Made by a program: the position numbers and the translations under genes
From: Olsenella_K sp051878835
GTDB taxonomy: Bacteria; Actinomycetota; Coriobacteriia; Coriobacteriales; Atopobiaceae
DNA length: 13,365 bases
Assembly: GCA_051878835.1 (NCBI GenBank)
Contig: JBJEKW010000033.1
Location: 1-13,365 of the forward strand
Direction: 5' to 3'
Part shown: piece after piece, positions 5,936 through 13,294 of the stretch
How positions within the stretch are numbered: the stretch's first letter is position 1
Layout of the letters: every line of letters starts with the position of its first letter
The notes under the pieces: model-generated
Told to the model about the DNA's origin: nothing
The model's input: only the letters and a program-made list of their open reading frames with translations
Databases searched by the model: none

Positions 5936-8236
5936 ATGCTTACCCAGAGGACTCGCCACATCAAGGACGAACTGTTCAGCCACCCGCGCCAGGTGGACCT
6001 GGAGCGCGCCACGCTGTACATGCAGAGCTACCAGCAGACGGAGGGGGAGCCCGCCATCATCAGGCGCGCGAAGGCCTTCGTCCACGTGCTGCAAAACCAC
6101 CGGCTGGTCCTGGACGACTATGACCTTCTGGCCGGCAATCGCACGGCCACGCCACGTGCCGGCGTCGTCTCGCCCGAGATGAGCCCGTACTGGATCCTGG
6201 ACGAGTTGGACCAGTTCCCCACGCGTCCGCAGGACCAGTTCCAGATGAGCCAGGAGGACAAGGACTTCTACCGCGACGTGCTGGCGCCGTACTGGAGCGG
6301 CCGCTCGCTGAACGACTGGTACAACGCCCACCTGGACCCCGTGGTGAAGGAGGCGCAGGCCAGCAAGGTGTTTGCCGTCGCCCAGACCGACAAGGGGCAG
6401 GGACACATCATCCCGGACTACCAGCTGGTGCTGAGCCAGGGCCTGGGCGCTATCACGCAGCGCGTGAGGGACCTCGCCTCGGCGGACCCGGCAAACGACT
6501 TCTATCGCGCCTCCGTCCTGTGCCTGGAGGGACTCCAGGACTACGTCAGACGCTACGCCGACTTCGTGCGCCAGCGCATGCTGCAGGACGGCGTCAGCAG
6601 CCAGCGCGGGAGTGAGCTCGAGCGCATGGCGCAGGTGCTGGACCACGTGGCCACACAGCCCGCACGCGACCTCTGCGACGCCCTGCAGCTGGTCTGGATC
6701 CTGTGCGTGGCGCTTCAGCACGAGAGCAACGCCAGCTCCATCTCGCTGGGCCGCATGGACCAGTACCTGCTGCCCTACTACCGCGCCAGCGTGCAGCAGG
6801 GCCAAAGCGATGCCTTCCTGCGCGAGCTGCTGCAGTGCTTCTACCTAAAGACCAACACCGTCGTGTTTTTGCGCTCCACCGAGAGCGCACGGTTCTTCGG
6901 CGGCTTCCCCACGGGCTACAACCTTGTGGTGGGCGGCGTCGACGCCCAGGGCAACGACGCATCGAACGAGCTCTCCCTGCTGCTGCTGGACCTGCAGAAC
7001 GACACGCGGCTGCCCCAGCCCAACCTGTCGCTGCGCCTGCACGCCCATACGCCCGAGCCCCTGCTGCACAAGGCCTGCGAGGTCATCCGCCTGGGCGACG
7101 GCCTGCCCCAGGTGTTCAACGACCAGGTGAACGTCCCCGCCTTCGTCAACCGTGGCGTCAGCCTGGAGGACGCGCGCGACTATGCGGTGGTGGGCTGCGT
7201 GGAGCTGTCCATCCCCGGTCGCATGTACGGCCTGCACGACATCAGCATGTTCAACATGATGAAGTGCCTGGAGATCACCCTGGACTCCCATCCCGAGGGC
7301 TGGCCCGACTTCCAGGGACTGTGCCAGGCGCTCGAGCACACCATCGACCACTACGTCGGCCTCATGGCGCAGGGGTGCAACACCTGCGACCTGGCCCATA
7401 GGGCCACCAGTCCGACGCCGCTTCTGTCCACGTTGGTGCACGACTCGCTGGAGCACGGCTGCGACATCACGTCGGGCGGCGCGCGCTACAACCCGTCGGG
7501 CGTCCAGGGCGTCGGCACGGCGAACCTGGCCGACTCGCTCGAGGTCATCAACCGCGCCGTGTACCAGGAGCACGTCATCAGCTACCAGGACCTTCTGGCC
7601 ACCCTGCATCGCGACTGGTCCGGCCCGGGGGACGAGGTCCTGCGCCAGCGCCTGGTGAACCGCTACCCGAAGTACGGCAACGACGTGGACGAGGTCGACA
7701 GCCTGGGCAGGCACTTCCTTGCCTACTACGGCCAGGCTGTCCAGAGGTACCAGAACCCGCGTGGTGGCCACTTCCAGCCCGGCAGCTACACCGTGTCGGC
7801 CCACATCCCGCTGGGTGCGGCCGTGGGCGCCAGCCCCGACGGTCGCCATGCCGGCGAGCAGCTGGCTGACGGCGGCCTGTCGCCCATGGTGGGCCGCGAC
7901 AAGCACGGTCCCACCGCCAGCCTGCTGTCGGTGTCAAAGCTGGAGAACGTCCTGGACTCCAACGGCAGCCTGCTGAACGTGAAGTTCTCGCCGGCCACCC
8001 TGGCGGGCGAGGCGGGCCTTCGAAAGCTGGAGGACTACCTGCGGGCGTTCTGCAGGCTGGACGTGCAGCACATCCAGTTCAACGTCGTCAGCAGGGACAC
8101 CCTGATAGACGCCCAGAGGCATCCCGAGCGCCATCGCGACCTAGTGGTGCGCGTGGCGGGCTACTCGGCCATGTTCGTGGAGCTGTCACCGCAAATCCAG
8201 AACGACATCATCGCCCGCACCGAGCACGTGCTGTAG
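5936..8236 (+). CDS. Glycyl radical enzyme, PflD/dehydratase-lyase type
   Basis: This 766-aa enzyme has the glycyl radical fold: PFL-like barrel to about residue 620, then a C-terminal radical domain with RVAGYSAMF, where Gly742 carries the radical. The thiyl Cys421 is in VVGCVELSIPG; the following Glu423 marks dehydratase/lyase-type members, whereas pyruvate formate-lyase has two adjacent Cys, so this is not PFL. YGLHDISMFN after the Cys recalls PflD-like proteins. Enzymes of this kind act anaerobically on polyols, hydroxyproline, choline, isethionate or sugar phosphates. Shared regulation with an FSA-type aldolase suggests a sugar-phosphate substrate. One candidate, from memory of recent work, is 1,5-anhydroglucitol-6-phosphate, opened to 1-deoxyfructose-6-phosphate, which an FSA could cleave. 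No radical-SAM activating enzyme is in the window, so one must act from elsewhere. GGGAGGG lies 4 nt before the ATG. Class is certain, substrate is not. Confidence 0.93.
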   Translation: MLTQRTRHIKDELFSHPRQVDLERATLYMQSYQQTEGEPAIIRRAKAFVHVLQNHRLVLDDYDLLAGNRTATPRAGVVSPEMSPYWILDELDQFPTRPQDQFQMSQEDKDFYRDVLAPYWSGRSLNDWYNAHLDPVVKEAQASKVFAVAQTDKGQGHIIPDYQLVLSQGLGAITQRVRDLASADPANDFYRASVLCLEGLQDYVRRYADFVRQRMLQDGVSSQRGSELERMAQVLDHVATQPARDLCDALQLVWILCVALQHESNASSISLGRMDQYLLPYYRASVQQGQSDAFLRELLQCFYLKTNTVVFLRSTESARFFGGFPTGYNLVVGGVDAQGNDASNELSLLLLDLQNDTRLPQPNLSLRLHAHTPEPLLHKACEVIRLGDGLPQVFNDQVNVPAFVNRGVSLEDARDYAVVGCVELSIPGRMYGLHDISMFNMMKCLEITLDSHPEGWPDFQGLCQALEHTIDHYVGLMAQGCNTCDLAHRATSPTPLLSTLVHDSLEHGCDITSGGARYNPSGVQGVGTANLADSLEVINRAVYQEHVISYQDLLATLHRDWSGPGDEVLRQRLVNRYPKYGNDVDEVDSLGRHFLAYYGQAVQRYQNPRGGHFQPGSYTVSAHIPLGAAVGASPDGRHAGEQLADGGLSPMVGRDKHGPTASLLSVSKLENVLDSNGSLLNVKFSPATLAGEAGLRKLEDYLRAFCRLDVQHIQFNVVSRDTLIDAQRHPERHRDLVVRVAGYSAMFVELSPQIQNDIIARTEHVL

Positions 8237-8249
8237 GGCTTTCTACAGC
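8230..8249. repeat. Inverted repeat formed by two convergent stop codons
   Basis: GCTGTAG (8230-8236) and CTACAGC (8243-8249) are perfect 7-bp arms with a 6-nt loop. Each arm ends in the TAG of one of the convergent genes (radical enzyme, plus; LarA-like, minus). It can fold as a hairpin in either transcript. TTT in the loop is not a proper U-tract, so it is at best a weak bidirectional terminator. Confidence 0.6.
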
Positions 8250-9499
8250 TGCATAAGAGGCAGGGTGCTGCCCCCGTGGGGCATTATGAGCACGCGCGGC
8301 TCGTGGCCCAGTTTTTGGCGCTGCCGCACCATGGCGGCGTCCACGGCGTCCTGCACGTGCGCAAACGGCGTCATGAAGCAGTTGCGCACCAGGTCGTCCG
8401 GCATGTCGGACACCAGGTACACGTCGGCGCGCTGCAGTATCTGCGCCACCGCGGCAGCCTTGTGCCCACCCAGCTGGAACTGGCGGTGCAGGTGCTCCAC
8501 CACGTCGTCGGGGCTGGACGCCTCCAGCATCCAGCGCTCGAACGTGGCCTGGCCCAGGCCCTCGGCGCAGGAGCCCACCAATACGATGACGCCGCCGTCC
8601 TTGATGGGGTGCTTCGCGTTGTCCAGCGCCTTCTGCAGCTGGTACAGGTTCAGGTCCTTCGGCGCGCCGCCCTGGCTGACCACCACGATGTCCGCCCGCT
8701 CGTGCAGCGGGCAGCCATACAGGCGGTCCAGCTGGACGCAGGCGTCCCTCTGCGCCTTCACGAAGTCGCCGCAGGCGCTGTACACGACACGCTTCTGCTC
8801 GTCCAGCACCACGTTCACGATGAAGCCCAGGCCCACCATGCCGCAGGCCTCCTCCAGGTCCAGGCGCACGGGGCTCTCGCTGTTGCCGGCATGCGCGGCG
8901 GGGTCCACCATCAGCGAGTGGTTGGCCTGTATGGCCTCGAACGTGCTGACGCCCGGCATGATGGCCTTCGCGCCGCCCGAGTAGCCCGCAAAGTAGTGGT
9001 ACTCCACGTTTCCCAGCGCCACGCGCACGTCCGCGTGGGCCACCTCCTCCAGGATGTCCACGGGAGTGCCGTGGCTGGTGCGGCCGTAGTGCACCAAACC
9101 CTTCGAGTCGCCATTCAGCACGCGTAGCTTGCCGTAGTAGGGGCCCATTATGTGCTGCAGCTCCTCCTGAGTCTGCGGGCGGTGGCTACCCAGGGCAATC
9201 GCCAGGAGCACGTCCTCGTCGTGCACGCCCGCCGCATGGAGCTCGTCCATCACGGGAGGCAGCACGGTGGCCGTGGGCAGGGGGCGCGTCACATCGCTCG
9301 TGATGATGCAGACGCTTTGTCCGGGGCGCACCAGCTCACGCAGCTGCGGGGTCCCGATGGGGTGGCACAGGGACTGTGCCACCACGGTCTGGCCCGTCTG
9401 CTGGAACTCGACGTCGTTCGCGTGCATGACCTCGATGACGTCTGGTTCCGGAAGCTCGAACGTCTCCACGCGCGTTCCGATGCCCACCTGGTATTCCAT
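8243..9499 (-). CDS. LarA-family nickel-dependent racemase/epimerase
   Basis: The 418-aa length fits LarA (about 425 aa). Characteristic pieces are SDVTRP (68-73), ALGSHRP with His106, EYHYFAGYSGGAKAIMPG with His168 and Lys178, and ANH with His194. In Lactobacillus plantarum LarA the matching His174, Lys184 and His200 hold the nickel pincer nucleotide, with Lys184 as the covalent anchor; the constant offset of 6 supports the alignment. LarA racemises lactate by hydride transfer, but homologues act on other 2-hydroxyacids and sugar acids, so the substrate is open. The cofactor genes larB, larC and larE are not in the window. GGAGGGG lies 7 nt before the ATG. It converges on the glycyl radical enzyme gene with 6 bp between stops and is divergent from an HTH regulator gene. 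It may handle a 2-hydroxyacid from the same metabolism, but the opposite strand argues against co-transcription. Confidence 0.9.
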   Translation of the reverse strand: MEYQVGIGTRVETFELPEPDVIEVMHANDVEFQQTGQTVVAQSLCHPIGTPQLRELVRPGQSVCIITSDVTRPLPTATVLPPVMDELHAAGVHDEDVLLAIALGSHRPQTQEELQHIMGPYYGKLRVLNGDSKGLVHYGRTSHGTPVDILEEVAHADVRVALGNVEYHYFAGYSGGAKAIMPGVSTFEAIQANHSLMVDPAAHAGNSESPVRLDLEEACGMVGLGFIVNVVLDEQKRVVYSACGDFVKAQRDACVQLDRLYGCPLHERADIVVVSQGGAPKDLNLYQLQKALDNAKHPIKDGGVIVLVGSCAEGLGQATFERWMLEASSPDDVVEHLHRQFQLGGHKAAAVAQILQRADVYLVSDMPDDLVRNCFMTPFAHVQDAVDAAMVRQRQKLGHEPRVLIMPHGGSTLPLMQL

Positions 9500-9590
9500 G
9501 ATTGCCCCTCCGACGGTCGCAGATAGCGGGTTCTGGATAGCATAGCTCAGTTGCGGGTACGGCCCGGGAGCGATGACGGCTTCGTCCAGA

Positions 9591-9646
9591 ACTCAACGCT
9601 ACGTAGAACTTTGCACTGTTTTGCCAAAACTCAACGCAGTGTTGAG
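9591..9646. promoter_or_regulatory. Candidate operator: ACTCAACGC repeat and CTCAAC palindrome
   Basis: The 270-bp region between the divergent larA-like and HTH-regulator genes (9500-9769) has no convincing gene. It contains ACTCAACGC twice (9591-9599 and 9629-9637). The second copy is half of CTCAAC-N5-GTTGAG (9630-9646), a 17-bp palindrome of a size typical for dimeric HTH proteins. I infer a binding site for the neighbouring Cro/CI-type regulator, controlling itself, the larA-like gene or both. I could not place a confident -35/-10 pair on either strand here. Confidence 0.5.
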
Positions 9647-9769
9647 ATGATTTCCGCGGAGCGAACGAACATAGCATCCACTGCCAAGTGCGAATTGTCC
9701 TTATGGCATGTAGCTGGCGGTCCGGCGAAGCTGTGCCGGAGGACTCAATCTGCTGCCGCGGGGAGGCTT

Positions 9770-10465
9770 ATGGGCGCCGACGAAATGGGGAAGGCCGAGG
9801 AGCGGGCTCGCATCTTGGGCGATTCCGTCGAATCGACTGCCGGCGCCAAGGGCACGACGAGGCGCAAGGCAACCCAGGATGTCACGACTAGCACGACGGG
9901 CAGCTCAAAGCGGAACTCGCTCAGATCGAACGTACCTGCGGGTACTGTGGCGGCGTCGGAGAGCGCCAAGCTGCAACCTGCGTCTGCGGGCAACCGCAAA
10001 CAACGTCAGGACCTGGAGCCGAATCAAGGGCCCGTGGTAACGGATGGCCAGGAACCTGAGGACGGCCGCAACATAAAGCTGCGGGAGATTCGGACGCTGG
10101 CACATAAGAGCCAGGCGGAGATAGGTGCGCTGGTGGGTCTGTCCAGCGGCGCGGTCAGCAACTGGGAGCGCGGCGTGCGCCCCATCAACTCGAACTACAT
10201 CGTGAAGATTTGCCGCTACCTAGGATGCACCCCCAATGACTTGCTGGGCTATGAGGGAGAGCTCACGCTGCCGCAGATGGACGTCTACGAGGAGCACGTC
10301 TATACGCTGGTTCACGACATGAGCAACAAGGGCAAGAAGCGCGTTGCCGACACCCTGGACAGCATGTCGAATGACAAAAGCCTGTATCCGGCGAAGAAGT
10401 CCGCCTCCACGACAAGACGCCGTCGCTCCAAGAGGGGTGGGTCCTCGTCTTCGTCAGAGGCATAG
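9770..10465 (+). CDS. Cro/CI-type (XRE) HTH transcriptional regulator with disordered N-terminal extension
   Basis: From the ATG at 9770 the protein has 231 residues. About 100 N-terminal residues are Ser/Thr/Ala/Gly/Lys-rich and look unstructured. The HTH_3 domain follows (about 101-161), with NIKLREIRTLAHKSQAEIGA, then GLSSGAVSNWERG as turn and recognition helix, and YIVKICRYLGCTPNDLLGY. A short helical segment and a very basic, Ser-rich tail (SKRGGSSSSSEA) end it. The start is uncertain. GGAGG lies only 3 nt before this ATG; the frame is open back to 9551 without a better site, and a later start at 9785 is possible. Most XRE regulators of this kind put the HTH at the N-terminus, so the extension is unusual. 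It is divergent from the larA-like gene, with a palindrome between them. Effector and targets are unknown. Confidence 0.8.
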   Translation: MGADEMGKAEERARILGDSVESTAGAKGTTRRKATQDVTTSTTGSSKRNSLRSNVPAGTVAASESAKLQPASAGNRKQRQDLEPNQGPVVTDGQEPEDGRNIKLREIRTLAHKSQAEIGALVGLSSGAVSNWERGVRPINSNYIVKICRYLGCTPNDLLGYEGELTLPQMDVYEEHVYTLVHDMSNKGKKRVADTLDSMSNDKSLYPAKKSASTTRRRRSKRGGSSSSSEA

Positions 10466-10528
10466 GCTGCAACAAGTCCGAGCTTCTTGACGTCGTCGAA
10501 GAGAGGCACGGTACATAGCGGAGAACTG

Positions 10529-10568
10529 TAAAATAGCGCGCCCGGACCCCAACGGATCCGGGCGCGCT
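10529..10568 (-). terminator. Terminator of the esterase gene
   Basis: AGCGCGCCCGGA (10535-10546) and TCCGGGCGCGCT (10557-10568) form a perfect 12-bp stem with a 10-nt loop. On the minus strand the stem is followed by ATTTTA, so it most likely ends the esterase transcript 22 bases after its stop codon. The U-tract is short. It may also stop the HTH-regulator transcript from the other side, but that side lacks T's. Confidence 0.75.
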
Positions 10569-10590
10569 CGATGACACTGTTTGCCGTGGC

Positions 10591-11640
10591 CTACCTGCTG
10601 CGACGCGCGCGGGAGCGAGCGACGCCCGCGGCTGCCTTCGAGCGAGACTTTGGGCTGGATGCCACCGCTGCCCGCACGGCTGCGGCCTTGCGCGACTTTG
10701 GCGCGGGCTCCTCCTCGGACTTTGCCGAGTGCGAGCCCCTGCGCCCACCGCGCGGGGCCTCGGGCTTCACCGTGGCGCACTCGTCGTTGCGACCGTCGCC
10801 GGCCTTGGCCAGGCGCTCCAGGTTGACCTTGCGCTTCTGCTGCGCCGCCTCCTTCTGGGAAGGTGGCGGGGTGGCCTGGCCGTCCTCCTGCTTTGCGATG
10901 TCATCCAGCACGATGGGCAGGAAGTAGTCCATCTGCTTTTTCCACCAGGGCCAGTCGTGGCTGACGTCGAAGCCCCAGAAGTCGCACCAGGCGCTGACGT
11001 CCAGGCGGTCGAACTCCTCGCTGAGGACGCGCAGGTCCTTGACACCGTCCTGCTCCCAGGGACCCTGCCCGACGCAGAACACGAGCTCGCGTTCGTTGTA
11101 CAGGTCGACGTAGGGGTGCGTGGGCTCCATGTTGCTGAGGAAGGCGGTGATGTCGTTGTCGTAGAGGGTGGGGCTCATCCAGTCGCCGAAGTAGTAGCTG
11201 GTGCGATATACGCCCGACAGCGCGATGCATCCCTCGAACAGGTCGGGCCTGCGCAGCGCCATGATGGCGGCGTGGGTGGCTCCCAGGCTGGCACCGCACG
11301 CCAGGGGGCGCATGTCGTCGCTGCAGACCTCGTGCACCATGGGCACGACCTCGTCGCAGACATAGTGGTAGTAGGACTCCTGCCTGGCGGTGCGCTCGTC
11401 CTTGTTTGCAGACTTGGCATACCAGGACTCCGAGTCCACGGTGTCGACGCAGAACAGCCTGATGCGGCCGGCGTCTATGAGCGGGGACAGCTCGGCCACC
11501 ATGCCGAAGTCCTCCCACTCGTCGCAGTTGGCGTTCTGGGTCGGGAACACCACCAAGGGGTAACCGGCGTCGCCATAGCACAGGACATCCATGTCCTTGT
11601 CCAGGTGCTCGCTGTGCCGGGTGTAGAGCACTCGTTCCAT
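10591..11640 (-). CDS. Esterase-like alpha/beta hydrolase with long basic C-terminal tail
   Basis: The 349-aa protein begins MERVLYTRHSEHLDKDMDV. The hydrolase core is about residues 1-250: GASLG (116-120) is the nucleophile elbow with Ser118, and SHDWPWW places the catalytic His at 228. The core resembles the esterase D / putative-esterase group, in which VVFPTQNA and the elbow are typical; the substrate cannot be told. There is no signal peptide, so it is probably cytoplasmic. From about 255 to 349 a tail with no predicted fold follows, rich in Lys, Arg, Ala, Ser and Pro and ending ARSRARRSR. It resembles the tails of actinobacterial histone-like proteins and could bind nucleic acid, polyphosphate or another polyanion; this is inference. 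The ribosome site before the ATG is weak. It is probably transcribed alone, with terminators on both sides. Confidence 0.85.
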   Translation of the reverse strand: MERVLYTRHSEHLDKDMDVLCYGDAGYPLVVFPTQNANCDEWEDFGMVAELSPLIDAGRIRLFCVDTVDSESWYAKSANKDERTARQESYYHYVCDEVVPMVHEVCSDDMRPLACGASLGATHAAIMALRRPDLFEGCIALSGVYRTSYYFGDWMSPTLYDNDITAFLSNMEPTHPYVDLYNERELVFCVGQGPWEQDGVKDLRVLSEEFDRLDVSAWCDFWGFDVSHDWPWWKKQMDYFLPIVLDDIAKQEDGQATPPPSQKEAAQQKRKVNLERLAKAGDGRNDECATVKPEAPRGGRRGSHSAKSEEEPAPKSRKAAAVRAAVASSPKSRSKAAAGVARSRARRSR

Positions 11641-11832
11641 CAGCCGATCCCATCTCTATTGGACGAGTCGGGTGCGCAAGCTTCTGCGCGTGGCGACTTT
11701 GTGGGCCCGTTGGGTCCGAGCGCATGCGCTGGCCTGGCTTCGTCCTCCTGGCTTATGCGCCCACGCTATCATCCGAAGGTTTCACGCAGGTTTTGAGGTG
11801 CGCACAAGATGGTTTTAGCCGGCCGACATACG

Positions 11833-11865
11833 AAAAACGCCCGGCCAGAGGTACCTGGTCGGGCG
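11833..11865 (-). terminator. Rho-independent terminator downstream of the EamA-type exporter gene
   Basis: On the minus strand, CGCCCGACCAG (11865-11855), a 6-nt loop and CTGGCCGGGCG (11848-11838) form an 11-bp stem with one U-G pair, followed immediately by TTTTT (11837-11833). It is the stronger of two hairpins after the exporter stop and protects the esterase gene from read-through. Confidence 0.9.
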
Positions 11866-11892
11866 ATGCGGACATGTTGAGCATTAGAAATA

Positions 11893-11923
11893 GTCGCGCT
11901 ATACCTGTGAAGTATAACGCGAC
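11893..11923 (-). terminator. First 3' hairpin after the exporter stop codon
   Basis: On the minus strand, GTCGCGTTATAC (11923-11912), a 7-nt loop and GTATAGCGCGAC (11904-11893) pair over all 12 positions with one U-G. On the plus strand the same position is a C-A mismatch, so the structure is RNA-competent only in the exporter transcript. TATTTCTAAT follows, a weak U-tract. It is a leaky terminator or a 3'-end stabilising stem upstream of the strong terminator. Confidence 0.6.
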
Positions 11924-11961
11924 AAGTTAGATACGGGATGCCTCTTCTGCGAAGCGACTCT

Positions 11962-13107
11962 CTATGCGTTGGACTCGGAGCTCGACTGCGCGGACGGGCG
12001 TACGGCCTGGCCCGCAGCGCCGACAAGGCGTCCTTCGGCACCCTGTGCGCTGATCGCGCCTGGTGTCCAGTTCACGATGATGATGCCTGCGCTGGCCATG
12101 CCCAGGGCAAAGACCGCCATCCAGGGCGATACCACGTTCGTCTCGCCCAGGAGCAGGGCCGACAGGATGGCGCCGAACACAGGGTTCGTGAAGCCAAAGA
12201 TGCTGACGCGCGACACCGGGTTGTGAGCCAGAAGAACCGCCCAGATGGAGTATGCCGCCGCCGAGATGAATGCCAGGTAGCCCAAAAGCGCCAGCGCCCC
12301 CGGCGTGGAGGGGTGCAGCGACCCGCCGCCCAGAAGCCCCATGGCGCACAGGGTGAGGCCGCCTATGAGGAACTGCCAGCCCGACAGCAGCACCGAGTCA
12401 TGTCCCCTGCGCGAGAAGATCTGGATCAGGCTGGAGGAGGTTGCCGCCGCGATGGTGGACAGCAGCACCACGCCCTCGCCCGCGAAGGTGAAGCTGGCCG
12501 TGCCGCCGCTCGACAGCGAGACGGCTGCCACGCCCAGAAAGCCCACGGCGCAGCCGATCAGCTTGCGGGCGGTCAGGCGTTCCAGCCTGAACACGAGCGA
12601 CGCCACCAGGATGCAGAAGAACGTGTTCGTGGCCTCGACGATGGAGCTGCCCACGCCGGACGCGTGGCTGAGGCCGGGGTAGAACAGCGCGTACTGCAGC
12701 GTGGTCTGGAACAAGGAAAGCACGATGGCGGGGGCTATGTCCGAGCGCGACGGCCGCAGGGGCTTCCGGCGCACCAGGCTCATGATCAGGATGACGCCCA
12801 GGCCGGACAGCGTGAAGCGCGTGCCCGCAAAGAGGATCTGCGACGCGGTGTCGGCGCTGCTGATGCCAAACAGCTGGTAGCCAATCTTTACGCTGGGAAA
12901 CGCGCTGCCCCACAGCAGGCAGGCCAGCGTGGCAAGCAGGGCCACGCCCAGCGTGCTGCTCAGAAACGGTCGCTTGGGGCGGGTCGAGCCTTGGATTGAG
13001 CCCTTGGGGCGGGCCATAGCTCCGTTGCCGGCTGAGTCCTGCGGGCGGGTGGTGCCGGTGGTGCCGATGACAGCCGGCTGCTCGATGCCGGTCTTTCGTG
13101 ATTGCAA
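11962..13107 (-). CDS. EamA/DMT-superfamily 10-TM transporter (probable metabolite exporter)
   Basis: The protein carries two EamA repeats of five helices each. Numbered from the TTG at 13107 (381 aa), a polar N-terminus of about 50 residues precedes TM1, LGVALLATLACLLWGSAFPS, with the typical WGS(A/S)F motif. The first repeat ends near residue 198. The second runs from about 212 to 346 and ends with LLLGETNVVSPWMAVFALGM, the family's closing GE...G pattern. A polar tail of about 35 residues follows. DMT proteins of this sort export amino acids, nucleosides or drugs; no substrate can be assigned. I chose TTG because GAGGAGG lies 5 nt upstream; the ATG at 13017 (351 aa) has only a poorly spaced GGAG, and the ATG at 13137 has no ribosome site. 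Two hairpins follow the stop. No neighbour suggests a function. Confidence 0.88.
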   Translation of the reverse strand: MQSRKTGIEQPAVIGTTGTTRPQDSAGNGAMARPKGSIQGSTRPKRPFLSSTLGVALLATLACLLWGSAFPSVKIGYQLFGISSADTASQILFAGTRFTLSGLGVILIMSLVRRKPLRPSRSDIAPAIVLSLFQTTLQYALFYPGLSHASGVGSSIVEATNTFFCILVASLVFRLERLTARKLIGCAVGFLGVAAVSLSSGGTASFTFAGEGVVLLSTIAAATSSSLIQIFSRRGHDSVLLSGWQFLIGGLTLCAMGLLGGGSLHPSTPGALALLGYLAFISAAAYSIWAVLLAHNPVSRVSIFGFTNPVFGAILSALLLGETNVVSPWMAVFALGMASAGIIIVNWTPGAISAQGAEGRLVGAAGQAVRPSAQSSSESNA

Positions 13108-13294
13108 TGGAACCTCCTCGTATGTCAACCCGTCCATTTTCAAGCAGGGCATACGGGCATGGGCCCAACTGCACAATTCCTGCAGAGCGCGGTGCGGCGT
13201 CGAGGAGGGCCGGAAGGACCGCGCCAGTGGCAAGGGGTAACCCCATATTGGCGGGGCCGCCCCACGGCAGGGGACGTGCCGGGGGGGGCGAATC

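Larger units (their letters stand above)
11641..11961. other. 321-bp spacer between exporter and esterase genes
   Basis: No gene is supported here. The half near the exporter stop holds two minus-strand hairpins, listed separately. The half before the esterase ATG should contain its promoter, but no convincing -35/-10 pair was found; reading frames present lack ribosome sites and family features. Confidence 0.6.

Noticed and set aside
9551..9769. N-terminal extension of the HTH regulator back to 9551
   Set aside because: There is no ribosome site at the earlier starts, and the extension would cover the repeat/palindrome region, which looks regulatory.
11893..11923. Possible dif/Xer recombination site or operator
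   Set aside because: The arms do not match Xer-arm sequences I know, and the single asymmetric position pairs only as minus-strand RNA, which favours a transcript hairpin.
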